From Gonatopus flavifemur (taxonomy: Eukaryota; Arthropoda; Insecta; Hymenoptera; Dryinidae), in the NCBI GenBank assembly GCA_018340375.1, contig JAFFJZ010000003.1, positions 13,578,001-13,642,000 on the forward strand: a stretch of DNA of 64,000 nt. The letters are read 5' to 3'. This document shows positions 1 to 14,592 of the stretch, one piece after another (within the stretch, counting starts at the first letter, position 1; each line of letters begins with the position of its first letter). The notes below the pieces were generated by a model, which did not search any database, had not been told where the DNA came from, and saw only the letters and a program-made list of their open reading frames with translations. The translations under genes and the position numbers were made by a program.

Positions 1-2142
1 TTGCGAAAATTTTTCATACAATATCAAATTTATTTCTTCAGGATGAAATTACTCCAATTAATAAGACTCGTCCTTTGACTTTGAAACATGCAACCATATA
101 TTTCCAATTTGTTTCTCCCTCGCGATCCGCTTTTTCTACATTGTCAAACACGCTCAGTTTTCTGTGTTCTGTGTTAAAATCCGACCGACTCATCGATAAT
201 ACATTCCGTTTTTCATTATAATATGAATGCATATCAGCATTTGAAATGACTAAAATATTTTTTTGATACACTTTTTGTTATTTGAGTGATAGGCCAAATA
301 ATCAATTCTCTTACATTCACAAAATATTCATTTCTGTCAAAGGAATACTTTTCTCTGTACAGCTTGTTATACACCGAGGGAAATTTATATTTGAATCTAT
401 TTGATTTGACTAAACTTTGTTTGAATCAACTAAATTTTTATTTAAATTTGAACCTACTAAAATTTTAATTGATTCATATGAAAAATTTATTCCATCCAAA
501 TGAATTTTTATTTTTATTTTTTATGGGGTGCAATGAAATGCCTAGTAGGTTGATATTCGAATAAACTATTTTTCTGGGTGTAGCAACCAAAAAGATGGCT
601 TTTCCTTCCACAATTAAGCTAATCATTTTGTCCCTGTTTACGAACGAATTTTTTTAAATATATGGGGTTCTTTGAATGTTCAAACAAATGTGATTTCTCA
701 AGCTTTCCCTCTCTCAGTTGCAATTTTGACTATCAAATTTTCTACAATAGTTTATTCCGAAGTCCGATTTTCATCGCAACAGATACACGAAGAGAAATGA
801 AAAATTTTGCGACATTTTTGTGTAAAATATTCAACACTTTGATCTATTAATTTGTCACAATTGAAAAATAATGAAAAATTATCAATACTCAACAAATAAT
901 AATAAGTATGAATTTTCTAAAAGTCTTATCAAAAAAAGAAATTTCTAAATTTTATTATTCCCTTTGTAAAATTGCATACGTGACTTGTGAAAAGTTGATA
1001 TTTTTTTCTATTGTTTGTTAAGTATTGATAATTTCCCATTCTTTTTTCAAGTAGAATTCAACAGAAATGTAAACCATTTCATCTCGATTACAAATTTGAG
1101 AAATATTCTCCAATTTTCTATTAAAGATTACTGTACTCTCGATCTGCATTTTTCTTCTTTTGTAGACCTCATCTTAAATTTCTCCCATACTTGTTTTCCG
1201 TAGGATAAAATAAGTCTGAAAAACAAACATGACGACCAAGCCCGTCGGATTTTCCGACCCGGGAAACTCTTTGGCCATGAAAACTCAATTCTGACGACAT
1301 CTCTTTCAAGAGCATACCTTAAAACTTTTCTGGCGTTTTTCAAATAAAATCCCAGCACAATGCGAACCCTTTTATCTTTTTTGAAAATCCAAGAAATACT
1401 CTCAAATTTTTATTGAAGATCATTATATTTTCGACCTGCTCTTTTTCTGAGATTTCAACAAATTTTCTCATAAAGTTCATCAAACAATTTCACCGAAATT
1501 AATTCAATGACAAAACTTTTGTCATGATTTTGTCAATTAATCTCCACAATTCTGTTCGAAACTGATTCTTGTTTGATTGTATTTAATATTTTTCGTTAAT
1601 TTACACGAACGCTCTTTATCGTTTTGATAAATGTCTCGTGAGATTAGAACAGAACATATTCGACTTCCTTTTCCATATGCGGATGGATGGTTTAGAAATG
1701 AGCAAAAAAAAACTTTAAATAATTAATCAGTTTGTTATCATAAATTAAATTAAAATGAAATACAAAAAATTTGAGAAAGAAATTTATCCACATCCTCACA
1801 TGACAATTCCTTCCAATTTGGATATACGGTAAAGTTCAACGTCTTTCCGAGCATCGTGGTGAACGTTACAAGGAAAAAAGAATATTGTCAATTTTCCTGC
1901 GCGTTTCAAGCTTTCGAATAACAAATTTCACAATTTTTATCCTTTCGTCATTTCGATCTATCAACGTTGTCCCGGAAGCTGAATAATTGAGGAAAATTGC
2001 AATGTCTCAAACATCACATAATGTTGTAACATGATTCTCGATCGAGAGGCTCGAAACACTCAGTGTCACCTTTCGCAACTTTTCCTTCCATGTCGAAAGA
2101 GAAATAAAAAGACAGAACGTGTGTAGAAAATCTTAAACTCAC
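1..2142. other. presumed tafazzin intron 2 (5' portion), repeat remnants
   Basis: This stretch lies downstream of tafazzin exon 2 on the minus strand, so it should be the next intron. I searched the minus strand for the following conserved tafazzin blocks (the RW..A.DICFT region and the HVFPEGK region) and found neither, so later exons are probably beyond position 1. Pieces at about 1015-1210 and 1381-1445 resemble the right arm of the foldback at 32351-32739 (shared words GTATTGATAATTT and TTCTATTAAAGATTACT-like). A piece at about 370-520 resembles the element ends near 20.4 kb and 61.05 kb. I see no gene otherwise. Confidence 0.5.
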
Positions 2143-2271
2143 CCCATATGCCTGGATCGTCGAAACAACTGTGATGATTCGAGACTGTGATGAGTGGAAC
2201 ATTTTTGGGCCGTACTTCGAGGGCTCGTTTAATGAAATGTTTGTTGTATACTCTTGTTTTATTTAACCATT
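2143..2271 (-). CDS. Taz: tafazzin, coding exon 2 (HX4D acyltransferase motif)
   Basis: Tafazzin is a mitochondrial phospholipid-lysophospholipid transacylase that remodels cardiolipin. This 129-bp exon encodes residues 39-81 of the predicted protein. Its hallmark is ITVSNHHSCFDDPGIW, which matches the family block TVSNHQSC.DDP.LWG. It holds the catalytic HX4D motif (His71 and Asp76 in my numbering; His69/Asp74 in human). Before the motif comes WLNKTRVYNKH, as in insect tafazzins. On the minus strand the acceptor is ttctttcag before AATGG and the donor is CATATGGG followed by gtgagt. The phase is 1 in and 1 out. The C left by exon 1 plus AA gives Gln39, and the closing G starts the Gly expected after Trp. 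The frame stays open past the donor, but that part is intron. The remaining two thirds of the enzyme are not in the window. Identity is very secure; exact boundaries are secure from the splice consensus. Confidence 0.96.
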
Positions 2272-4470
2272 CTGAAAGAAAGGAAATACCAATATGTATT
2301 TTATATCCGAGCTTCATGAGAATTATAAATAAATCTAAATAATAAGTAATTATTAAAATTCTTAAGTTTGCTTCGTAGAATTCATTTGTGCAACAAAATT
2401 ATTTTCTTCATTCTACTAATTTTCAACAATTGACGATTGTTGATGGAATTGTTATTCCATTTACCTCGAAGAATCGCTTTTTCTTGTGTTTTTTTTTTTG
2501 TTTGTTAATTGAAAAGTAACGGCTCAACGTCAAGTGGCGTCGATGTTCACGATCGAGTTGATGCACATCGCGTGCCGCAAAAACAGATGATGCATTCAAC
2601 TATGTGGTCGAGTCGAATACAGTAGAATACGAGAATTGATTCTCCTTCCGGAACCAATTGAATTCTCGGATCAATTCACCTACACCATCATTTGCACGAG
2701 AAATCCCTGATCGAAGAAAAATTTACCTTCTTTTTTACAATTCAAATGATGATTTTCATGCTTACAATAATGCATTCACGATTTCAAAGTAAGTACCTCT
2801 TGTTGGTGTTATCACAGTCGAGAAAGAGATAAACATTTGAAAATATTCATCACTTACGATAAAGATAATCGAAGACACAAAAAAAACCATTATATGAAAT
2901 TTGTCCTTTCCTTTGTACAGACTTTGAGTATGTAAATGACAATTATAATCGGGGTTAAAGATAATTCTCAATTCATCCTATCAATGATAATAAACAATTC
3001 AATCGATCGTTGAAAGAATTGCATTCAAAATCTCACTTGCATATTTCTCACATTTCAATTGTTGTGATATGTTAAATTTGAATAGAAGTGACATTTAGGA
3101 TTCCAATGTTCGTTTCTGAATTGTTCTTGTCAAATGACATTTTTTTCATACATTATTCGGATATTAAGCGTAAACTATTATTATTAATCAACATGTTCTC
3201 ACCCTTGGCGCAAGGACGCATGTTTTTCGTATGCACATATTCTAACGTATTCTTTTTTCTTTCATGTAAAATTATGTAAGAAAAATCCACATCGTCAGGG
3301 ATTAACGAGGACAATGAGGCCAAGAAACATGTTCATTGACCCTGTTTCTCGTTAGGTGATGAATTGCTAAGCTCCTTGAACTTATTTTGGTAAAACAAAT
3401 TGAGGAAAGAACCTGGCCATACCCGCATTCAAACTCGGAATATTGGATCATTAAAATATTCACAGTAACATCAGCAAAATTATTATTATGTTATTCCGCA
3501 GTATAAAATTCAAATTACAAACAAAAGCGCGTGTATAATGAAGAAATGTTCGGTTCATAATTAGTAGTTCAAGGTTAACGAATTGAATTTCAAATTCCAT
3601 GTAATTCGATCTCGAGGTTCATAATTCACACTGACAACAATTGAAAGATTTCTCGATTCAAATTCTTTGAGAATATTCAAGGATTGATGCAACTATGAGA
3701 ATAAGTAGAGATTATAAGAAATAACCATGAAACCACACCGCATACTTCACGTGGAAATCCGGTTTCGATGAAATTGTCTGAAAATCCAATGCGCTTGGGA
3801 CTCGTCGTTTCCAGCTCTGTGATGCAATATCAGTTACAGTGAAATAGAATTTCCATTCGAAGTATGCAACGTGATTTAATAACTAATGATGCAAGGAAAT
3901 ATTATCACGTCGTAAGGTGAGATTCCAATATTCAAATGACGAGTTAACAAAACGTTCGAATGAAACACGTATCAATGTGAAAAGAAAATATTTTGGAAAG
4001 TTCAGCATCATCATTTTTTTGGGAATTTTGTTTTCTCCGAGTATCAAAAAGTTAGACGAAAAAGTATTTTAGTGACTTATACTTGAAATTCTCTTTACAT
4101 AATGACATAAAAGTGAAAAGTACGATGATCCTTATTTCGAATCGTATTTAAAATCCATAGCACGTTGTAATTCAAATACTGGAAAACGTTTGAGAAGAGT
4201 CCAATGTTGTTATTCGTTTCTACATCCCTGTAAGTGATCCCTTTAACTTGAAAAATTTGACATAACAGATAAATTTTACATCTATATTCATAATCGATGT
4301 CCCCAAAATAACAAGAAATAATCACGCTGGTCGATTTCAAGGCAAAGAACAACGTCTGGATGTTTTGTGAAGTATAATCAACATCGAAGATTTGAATTCT
4401 CAATACTTGCTAATGCCGAAACGGTATTTAGGAGATATCTTTTCAAAAATCCTTCAGAGTTTGACATATC

Positions 4471-4620
4471 TACACTGTAAAAAATAAGAACATAAATTTA
4501 ACTGAAAATTTTTAACTCTATGAAATCTGTGGAAAATTCCTAAAGCATGTGTGTGTGTGTTAAATAATTACTCCTGAACATTTATGTGAAATTTCCCATA
4601 GAAATTTTTCACAGTGTATA
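4471..4620. mobile_element. short foldback element, TACACTGTAAAAAAT-type ends
   Basis: The left end TACACTGTAAAAAAT and right end ATTTTTCACAGTGTATA are inverted copies about 150 bp apart, with weaker inverted similarity continuing inward (ACATAAATTT / TTTATGTGAAAT). A short GT microsatellite lies in the loop. No coding content. Similar ACACTGTCAAAAAT ends occur at 53130-53356. Confidence 0.6.
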
Positions 4621-6882
4621 AGATAGAATGCAAGGAGAAAAGTTCGCAATGAAGAGTGGAATAAAATTCTCGTTATCTGAAAATACACTGATAATTGTAA
4701 CCGAGATTACGATAGAACTACTCAATAATACTTCACACATTGTCAACATATTTCATAAAGATTCCAACTTAGGTGATTGAACAATGCTGGATTGTGAATT
4801 TCGTATTCACACGATTAGTGGTTGGTAAAAGAATTCTAATTCCATGCATGAAAATTAAACTATCGAAAATACAAAATCTATGCAACATAACTCTACCCAC
4901 TTATAACATTAGCGCAAACTCACAGATTTATATCATATCTGAGAAACGAAGAGTAAAGTACGTAAATTTCGATCCATAGTTCATAGTCTACTCTTTTGTT
5001 AGAGAGGAAAAAAACTGTTCGACTAGAAATTATAATCAGGTTGACTCGGTATTTCGCAAAAACCTGAACAGGTCATCCGAAATAGACTCACTCTTCACTA
5101 GAATAGTAGAAAGTATAGTAATTTTAATGACAAAATATAATACATAACCCCAAAATGTGATTTTGTCCCTACTTTACCATAAAATGTAGTAATTTTTTAG
5201 GCTCAAATGTGCATCATCCGAATGAGACGAAATATACGCAACCTGGATGAAGATTTTCATACATAATTCTAATAGATTTGAATATTTTTCGAATAACTCT
5301 GAAGATATCGCATCACCTTCGATGTTGAGATGACGAATCACACAATGGGACTGACGAGGCGGTGGATTGGGAATGAACGAGGAGCTCACTTGGCTCAGAT
5401 TTATACGATCCAGATGGTGTACATTTAGTTCGCAACTTTATAATTCTACCTAATATCTGAAATGATGATTTTTCTAAACTCTTAGCACTCGCTTCGCTTG
5501 CATCTTTACAATTTCAATGACGCTCGCTGTGCTTACATTTCCAGTAACCTTGACATTCGCCATTTTTCAATCTTGTTGATTCAATGCGATTACTAGACTC
5601 GCATTCTTTGACAGATCGTACTTATATTCAAAAGAAGTGTCATTAAGCAAATAAAACATCTCATGGAGCATGAAAAAGTTCTAATTGACTGACGCGTACT
5701 GAGTTTATGATATGAAAATCTAAATGTTCACGAGTACAAATTACTCTGCATTCAGAGAAAAAAAGTTGCTGTAATGTTGCGGATTTTTCTAATTCGTTTT
5801 TTCCACAAGAATTTTCCTCCACGTGTGAAAATTCTTCACAGTGCTATTGGATTTGTAATTGAATTTTCGTAGGTTGCAACTATGTGTTTTGGCTGTTTAA
5901 ATTCTTGATAGAATGTTTGTTTTTCAAAAAGAGTGACTTCCTATAAGTTTTCTAATCGCGTCATGGATCCTATTTCATTCCCCGATATTTCAATTCAAAA
6001 AATGTATTCCTGACAAGTTTTTAATCGCAATCAATCGTGTCAATCCTTATCAGAACTCAGATAAGATCAAATTCAACCCGACCAGGTCCAAGGGATAAAC
6101 TCTCAATCGGGTGGATCGAAAAATTCTTTCTGCACTCCTACGATTAAGTATTTTTTCAATCCATACGAGCTTCGGTTTCCAGTGATGGATGCCGTTCGTT
6201 TCCCTCCAATGAATGTCCACGTACGAGTGAAATAAAATAATTATTATCTTGAAGAATAATCTTCTTGAATCGAAAGACTTAGTAATTATGTTCTTGATTT
6301 ACTGATTAGGTTTCTCCGATCTTGATAATAATTTGTTGATATGATAAGGTTTTGTTGCATAATTCATGTTTTACAAAACAGAAAGAGAATTCCATATAAA
6401 ATACTCTCAAGTTTTCGTACTGGCGAAGTACCATTGAGTCAACTCGACGGTGTTGACCCGGAGTTGAAATTAGGGCTGGAGCTATAATCTGATTTAATAT
6501 GAAATTTGTATCAAGTTTCTATAAATATGTATAAAACCCCGATATAAATTTTATATGAAATTGTATTAAATCGTTGTTGCGAAGTGAAAAAGATAATGAC
6601 TATCTGTTTCATTATCACAAATATCCGTTTAGTTTTCACAACGATACATGTACTTCCACATTTTAGATTGTGACAAAAACTCGACAGTATAATTATGAGA
6701 ATAATGATATTTTCCTGTGGGTTTACAGATTTTCCACTGTGCAGAGTGATCCTAAAACTATCATCGACATAGATGATGGAAGTTTATTTGTGAAAAAGAG
6801 AGCACATGCATAAATATTTCCACATCAACTTGTGAAAAAAACCACGTTTGTTTGTTTTTTCTTTCAGCAAAAAATCAAACAC

Positions 6883-7279
6883 CTGCACGGAGAAAAAAGA
6901 TCGTAGAATGATCACTAGAAAAGATAGCAAATTGTTAACAATTACGAATTTCTGTACACAGTCGCTAACAGAGACATTAACCAACCAAACCAAAGGTTCT
7001 TCTAACCGAATAAATAGTTTATTTGTCCTCTCTCCATAAAATATTTAATCAAGTCAAATAATGGAATGCTTGCCCCAAATAAGTTTGTCTTCTGAATAAA
7101 TAATTTATTCGCCACAAGTAATCAATTCTTGCATCCAATTGAATACTTAATTCCTACAAATAAATATTTTATGGAGAGAGGACAAATGAATATTTTTTCC
7201 AGTGTACAGAAATTCATAGTTGTCACCAGTTTACTATCTTTTTTAATGATCATTCCATGATCTTTTTTTCTCCTTGTGG
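6883..7279. mobile_element. nested foldback MITE, CACGGAGAAAAA ends
   Basis: The left end starts CTGCACGGAGAAAAAAGATC and the right end reads as its reverse complement (GATCTTTTTTTCTCCTTGTGG). The arms match for about 70 bp each (ATGATCACTAG.AAAGATAG against CTATCTTTTTTAATGATCAT). Inside, from about 6953 to 7207, is a second inverted pair starting at TGTACA and running through GTCCTCTCTCCATAAAATAT and its complement. This is either an insertion of one foldback in another or a two-tier hairpin. No transposase frame is present. Confidence 0.85.
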
Positions 7280-8276
7280 TTTAAACCAAACAACCCTATA
7301 AAAAAAGTGAAAAGAAATTCTCTCTTATCAAGAATTAAATCAATCGACTGTATATGATAATTACCTGGCACGTATCAATATTTCTATTATATTCCCTTAT
7401 ATTTCGATTCATCATTGGAGTCCTATTTTATGAATACAGTGTTTCATAATTTAAAAATCGTATTCAATTGATTAGAAACTTTCTATAATTAATTGCAAAT
7501 CGTTGAACGGCTTCCCGATATCGATTGTAGCAACCATTTATACTTCTTTATCGAATTAGTTTCAATCGTCGGTTTAACCTGCCTTTCAAGATTGAGATCA
7601 GCCGGATCCGAAAAACAATACTTTATGACAATTCAATCTTCTTCTATTGCTCACAATCTCAATCCGTCCATATAATTCATTCAAATTGTTACTCAAAATA
7701 TATCTACATACATGTATAATTCAAAATCATCATTCACAGAAAAATAAATTGGAAAAATCAATTTGAATGTTGTAAACGTTATTGATAGTTCTCAAACTGT
7801 TTTCATGTAGAGAAAAAAATTAGTCTAAGTAGAGGTCTAAATTGAACATGAATTATGTATGGAAATGAACATGTAAGAGCCACTATGCTAATATTTGAGA
7901 TAAGAATAAACAAATGAGTTGTTTCAACTTGTATAGTTTTCCATGTCTATTTCCATACACAATTTATGCCTAGAATAAATCTAGTTAAATCTAATTTTTT
8001 AAATGAGGGCAAAAATACAGAACATCCAATGTATTTCAAGGGATTTTCCTCTCAAAGTAATAACATTTTATTCAGCTTGTCTATCAAATCACTTGAAATC
8101 CCTGTTAGGAGTAGAGGTGCACGATATTTCACGATATCGATATTGTATATACAATTTTTATAAAGTCTTTTAATCAATATTTTACAAAATTCAATATAAA
8201 TTTCTATAAAAAAATATCTCTTTAGTTGGAAGTGTTTAAACCACATCGAAGCAATCCAAAGAAATAATAAGTTACC

Positions 8277-8516
8277 ACACTGGGAACTCAATTTCTTAGA
8301 CTTGAAGAGAATTTCTTTGCCCTCATTCTGATGAATCTTGAAATCACATTCTTCGAATTCAAGAAGGAATATATTTCTATTTCAATTTGAGAATTTTTTG
8401 TTTCAATCTGGTGAAAACTTTTCCCATTCAAATGAATTTCTTTCCATTGAAAAAAAAATCAGAATGAGGGCAAAGAAAAGTTTCTTTCAGTCTGAGAAAT
8501 TGGGTTCTCAGTGTAT
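8277..8516. mobile_element. foldback MITE, family ACACTGAGAACCCAATTTCT, copy 1
   Basis: This 240-bp element begins ACACTGGGAACTCAATTTCT and ends with the inverted form, AGAAATTGGGTTCTCAGTGT. Subterminal blocks TTTGCCCTCATTCTGAT and ATCAGAATGAGGGCAAAGAA are also inverted. Copies at 19917-20173 and 50190-50444 share ends, length and these inner blocks, so this is a true dispersed family. It lies in tafazzin intron 1. Confidence 0.9.
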
Positions 8517-11500
8517 ATAAAGTTTCCTCTGATGATGATTAGATGACGATCCATGATTATGAATGGAATTTCACAAAAAATGTACGAAGTTTTCATTGTA
8601 TTTCAATATTCAACGCATCATTTGCTTATACTCGATAATGCAGGGAACATTTTTTATACACAAGTAGTACATTTTCTTCTCCGCAGTTTTTATGTTTCTA
8701 TAAATTGTAGTGAATAAGCATTCACCTACCGATCCATATTTATGAAATGAGTGTTGTACGAAAGAGGGATGAATTAGATTCCGTAGGCATTTCCTTCTCC
8801 AACGTGCCCACCAAATCGATTAGACTCGCTCCATTCGTATTCAACTTTGAATGGAGTTCAAATCACTTCCTTACTCCATAACAACTCGCTACTGGGACGT
8901 TAAGAATAATAAAGAACGTACATACATGTCTAGATATGTTAACTCATTGTAAGCTCTACGTGGGAATGAGGTTCCAATGATAAGAAACAATAACTTAAAC
9001 ACTCTTTTATTTGTATGTTTCATATTGATAAGCAAATAGGATGTGATGATGAATTGATTATCGACAAGAGGGTATTTCGCCCTACAGAAATACTTTGAAA
9101 TATAGTGAGAATGCGATTCCGGAGTGTTTGTGAAGTGTTTTTGAAATAACTTCCACCAAAATTTTAGTTTTCTGGGAGAAGACGAGACATTTCGGTGAGA
9201 AATGTACACCGAGAGAAATCAAATTAGTTAATTTCACCAAAAGGACCCAACAATTGTTTTATGGTCATTGGTACCAAAAATATAAGGTACACGTCACCAA
9301 ATTGATAACTATAAGTTTTTGTCATCGTTAACAATGAAGCTAGTCAACACAGAGCTTTCAGAACTATTGGAAATTAACCAAGTTGAATGAATTGTGATTA
9401 TAAACTTTGAGTATCAAGAGATATTTTACAGAAATAACGATAAGAATCATCATTCTAGTTGAGATTAAATTCCTCCTTTGAAATCAACATGCAGCGATAC
9501 GATATGTGCATATGGAGGTTATGGAAATCAAATGTTAATCTGAAAACATAACCTTGGAACGAAAAATACTAATCCCTGAATTTTTCGATTTTATGTGATG
9601 CAAATACTACATGAATAATAATTTAGGACAAATATAATTCACTCAAAAAGTGTGATGGCATAATAATGGAAACGGATCTCACTTTCTTGATGTTCAATGA
9701 AAACTTATTTTCAAAGATATGGTACCTGAATTGAGCTTTTGCAAAACAATAATGAGAGTTTTACTTATGTTTCTTTTACTATCGATTTCATCATTGTGAC
9801 TCATTAAGCAAGTTTCAAAAAAATGTTTCGTTCAGACATTCTTTTTGGTTATCGGCGTGAATTACAGATTTTATGTTCAATCGATATAAAATACTCAAGA
9901 TAACCGGCATCTATTAGTAATGGCTAACAATTTTCATGGTAAGTGATACATTTAGTCATTGTTGAAGCTTAATTCATATTTAGTTACGATTATCAAAGAT
10001 AATTGGTTGAAATCCCTTTCCAACCATTTTTCTTAGATATCGATGACTAATAATTTCTCTCAGTGGAATAGAATTTCCATACAATTCCATTACGAAGCGT
10101 TGTAAATTCACTCTTTGATTCTGAAAGAGTGAAAAATCTCTTATCAAATTCCATCAAGTCTCAAAAGTAAACTTTTCCGCTTTGAGTGGTATTTCACTTT
10201 CCCAAAACGAAAAATTCAATCTCAATTTAAATTCTTAAAGTCTCAAATTTTAGACTTTTACTTGAAAATGAAGGAAACTCCATTTCTGGCCAGCTAAAGA
10301 ACGTAATGTTACTCTAAAAATGTTATACAGCACAGTAAATTCCAGTGTAAGATCAGTTTGATTTTCAGGTACAAAGTATTGTAATAAATTCAACTCTAAA
10401 TTTCCCTCGTGTTAAACAATACATTATAAAAAGAGAGTTTTTAGTTCAGAGTGTCAGAAAGAAGACTATTTTTACTGCAAAGTAAACACAAAAAACAATC
10501 GTCGACACAATTTTTCAAATTAAATTGCAGCAAATTTAAGCCACGCTTTTCACAGGGTATCTTGTTGTTACATATTACTCTCTACATTTTCTGGTAAAAT
10601 TATTTTGTAACCACACAAATTGTAGTAATTGTTATTTTTTTTATATCAAACAAACTAATAACAATTTTTGAGATCCAAGGAAATACTTTGATCTGTGTGA
10701 AAATTGATCTCTTCATCTCCGCGATATCTTCATCGAATTAACGGAAACTATAATAATTCTCACCTTCTTCTGTCCCTTAGCTTAGCGCAGAGACTTTTTT
10801 CTTTCTCATCAAAATTCTTTCTTCGATCGTTATTTTCAAATTAATAAAATTAGTATTCGAAAAACCAATTCCTATTCCACACATCTTTTTAAACAATTTT
10901 CAAAGTTCAACTGCAATAAAATAAATACAAGTTCTTTTCCCGCGCTTCGTAACATCCAATTGTTTGTCAAATCATTCGAATTTGTATTCAGTTATTTTGA
11001 CCTATGTTCATCGACAGCGACGAAAAGAATAGAAAAAAAATATGCGTACGGCACCGCTCGGTGGATCGTCGAATTTATCGATTTAAATTTCAAATTCAAG
11101 TCAAGTCTGGCGTCGATCGATCGAACGGGAAAACTAATGGTCATCGTGTCGCATATCCATAATAACGCGTCTAACGAACATCTAATTAATTCACGATAAT
11201 TCCAACGATCATTCGTTGTTGTTCATTACACAAATTTATGTACTCTCGTGGAAAGGATTGTAATACTTCGAAATATTTGCTTCCAATTTGTTTATGAATT
11301 CATGAAAGGATAAATTCAAATACACGCCGGGAAAGTTCGATAAAATAACTCATAATCCATCGTTTCGTAATATATGGAATAATAGAGATCTGCTTGAAAG
11401 TTAATTACTGTATACGTATTTTTTGATCCAAGTGATTTATACAATATTTAAACACATGTTGTTAAGAATACATACAATAATGAACATTAATGAGGCAAGA

Positions 11501-14500
11501 TAGGTACTGAATATTTGAATGAAATAATCGAGGTGTAGCATACAATTTACATTATCAGAGTCGTCAAATAAAAATTATATCATCCGTGTTGACAATACAA
11601 TTTTTCATTATTCGAATCATTGTGTCTGTTCTTTTGTTCGTCCCTTTTGAGGGGATAACAGCGCCGGGACATTAGCTAAATTTATTGACATTTTATTGCT
11701 TCATTTTCGAATAAAATCACCTTAAGGGGATATCGGCTGAGTATTATTTTACGTTCAATATCATTTTTATACGAATTGTCCCTTGAAGTGCTGTATGCGA
11801 CACTCGCTTGAGTAAAACAAACTTCACCGACGACATGTCAACCGTGAATATCTCATTATCGACTATGCAACGATGTTGGATTCTCCTCTCTCCAGACCTA
11901 ACGAACTTGAACTTTGTACAATGACAAAGGATTGTTATTTTATTTGAATATTCGAAAAATGGGTGAGAAAAGTTGATATATTTGAAGAACAAAAGTTTGG
12001 AAATATTATTGTTCTTGAAGAATATAATCAAAAAGTTGAAATGGCAATAAGAACAATTCCGAATCCCTGACACAAGGTTTTTTTTAGTTCATTACATTGT
12101 GGAAAGTAGGATAACTTTGAAATGTACTAATCGATAAACACCCTTTGCTAATTAACTCAAACGATGAAAATCTTTCTCCAGAGTCGTTTGCAACGTACCA
12201 ACATTGTATGCAGTTTTATATCAGAAATGCAAACTTTGCGTCGGTGGACGTGAGTCAAAGTTGCAAAATTCATAACTTCCATGTCTCGAGAAGGTTTTAG
12301 CTTTCGGAAAAAAACTCCCCTATACTTTGAAGAAAATCGATGCAATTAAGATCTAATCGCGATGTTAATAATTCTCCAGGTTGAAATTACCCAAAATAAA
12401 AGAATGTTAATACAAAAAATATCGTGAAACAAAGAAAACGATGAAAAATTGATAGATTTCTTTAAAGAAATTCGATGCAATCAATACCAATTTGTGACAT
12501 TATTTTCCTTCAGATTCAAATGAAAACTTCAAAAGATTGAGAGATCTATTCTACATTTACAGAGAATTTTTCCAACGTACCTCATCGGTGATTGCAACAA
12601 TATACATTCTTCTTTCCCGAATGCGTGTGAACTTTATTATTATGCGCACAGAGCAATAATTCGAAGGACAATAACAAGCGTGTGGAACGAACGCACATCG
12701 GTTTAATGTAAACTTTATAGAAATGAATAATAATCACGAATACTTCCTGGTGTTGACGACAAGTCAGACATTCATTTTCGTATTTTTGCATCTTGTTCGC
12801 GATTATCAATGGAGGAAGTTTTTTTTTGGGAACGTACAAACGATTTAAGCGATAACGTGATCACTTTTTTTTTTGCATTCAACTGATTTCAAGAGGACAA
12901 AAATTTTAATGGCTAAGTACAACATAATAAACGTCTGCTTGAATCTTACGACTCAACACAACGTTGATATCCTAGGTTGTGGTTTCAGAGATACGTACAT
13001 AAATATATCTCCATTCATTGACCTTGATCTTGATATGTATCGTGAGTTTCAAGTCTGTGGAATAAACACGTGAACGAACCGCAGACCGAAAACTTATCCA
13101 CGTATATAAGTGTGCTTATATTTTTATTTGATTTGGAAAAATAACCACTGGTTATGGTTTATGAATTAATGAACTTTGGAAACCTAAAAGTCAAGGAAAG
13201 TAGGTACACAGATTCTTCCCAACAGACAATTTAGCTCTTAAAAAGTGTGAAATATTTATTCAATGATTTTTCGATTCCTCTTTCACAATATTTTTTTGTC
13301 GATACGAATGAATTTGTTTCGAAACGAGTCTCAAGTGTTCTTTTTCTATGAATTCGATTGTTTCCTGAATGGAATTTGGGATAGCGTTGAATATGTACTG
13401 TGGTTGAGAACAATGAACGTTCAAATGAAATTCCATCACAATTCTAAACGGTTTTCCAGACATGACGAATATCATCGCTATAGCTGTGGTGTGGTTACTT
13501 GATCTACTTTGTACAAAAATCTATCCACGAGTACTAGCGGTGAAGATGAAAAACCAAGGAAATCAATATTCATTACAATGAAATGATTCTAGATTAGAAG
13601 TATTAACGAATAAAACAGGTAGAGAAGTATAAACGTAAAATGGTATGTTATTTTCATTTCTTCTAAATTTACAGAGAAGGGAAAAGTGTTGCTTAGAATG
13701 AGATTCAATTATAGATACGTGTCCTTGGTATTAAAATACTTCAAGCTGCCAGGAAAAGATTAGAAAATTTCTGTGGTATCGATAAAACAATGTATCTATT
13801 ATTCTCTAGATCGTTCCTTTATATTTGGATGAAATTTGAGGAAAATTACAAACGATAGACATAAATTGTCACGATCGAGTGGGAAAAATTGCAATTATCT
13901 GTTATTGTTTTTTCGATGAAAAGATGTGATTATGCGTTCATAAACCCTGGAGATTGAACTTGATCTTGAACACAGATGACTTTGCTCGTACAAAATCATT
14001 GTACCAATCGATCCTGTATTTCAAGGATTTTTGAGCATAGACTTTTGTAACGACTATTCGATAAACACAGTTACATAGATAAAAACAACTGTATCCGGAT
14101 GCTCATTTTCTAATTTTAATCTCAATACTAAATATAAAGAATAGATCGATTTCAAAGTGAGATTTTAGGAAATTTGTCATCTAGATTTGTTTACAACAGC
14201 TGTGACACGACACGCTTCTTCTTAGAATCACGAGTTCTTTTCATAAATCATTAGTTTATGCACTACACACATGCACTCCTAATTAACGTGACATCCAACG
14301 AAGTTCTAATAACGGCAAACTAATATAAAAACACAACAAAAAAGAAAGTTTTTGTAATGAACTTTAAACCATGAATGAAATCTATGTGAGAAATGATATT
14401 CATTCACACATAATCAACCCAATATGTAAGTAAATATCCTGGTTTCATTGTTCCTTTGATTGGTGTTGACTATGAATATCACAATGGAACTTCAATATCG

Positions 14501-14592
14501 AGTTTGATTATGGAAGAAAAAATATCGATTCGTGTTGGATTTCGATAAGGGATTGAAAAAAACGAAAGAAGTTTTGGGTAAAATTCACTTAC

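Larger units (their letters stand above)
2272..14592 (-). other. tafazzin intron 1, 12,321 bp
   Basis: This is the interval between the gtaagt donor at 14592-14587 and the ttctttcag acceptor ending at 2272, both on the minus strand. It holds no recognisable exon of another gene on either strand. It contains a (GT)n run at 4549-4561, foldback elements at 4471-4620, 6883-7279 and 8277-8516, and otherwise unstructured AT-rich DNA. The 106-codon open frame at 8889-9209 (-) looks like a chance frame: it has no splice signals and no family resemblance. Large first introns are common in insect genes and may hold enhancers, but I cannot identify any here. Confidence 0.85.

Noticed and set aside
1780..1920. 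Possible tafazzin exon 3 on the minus strand (NVHHDARKDVELYRISKLEG frame)
   Set aside because: Short open frame, but it lacks the conserved RW..A.DICFT block and a good acceptor; ends in a stop without a donor.
8889..9209. 106-codon minus frame in tafazzin intron 1
   Set aside because: Does not match tafazzin, and exons 1 and 2 already join in phase without it.
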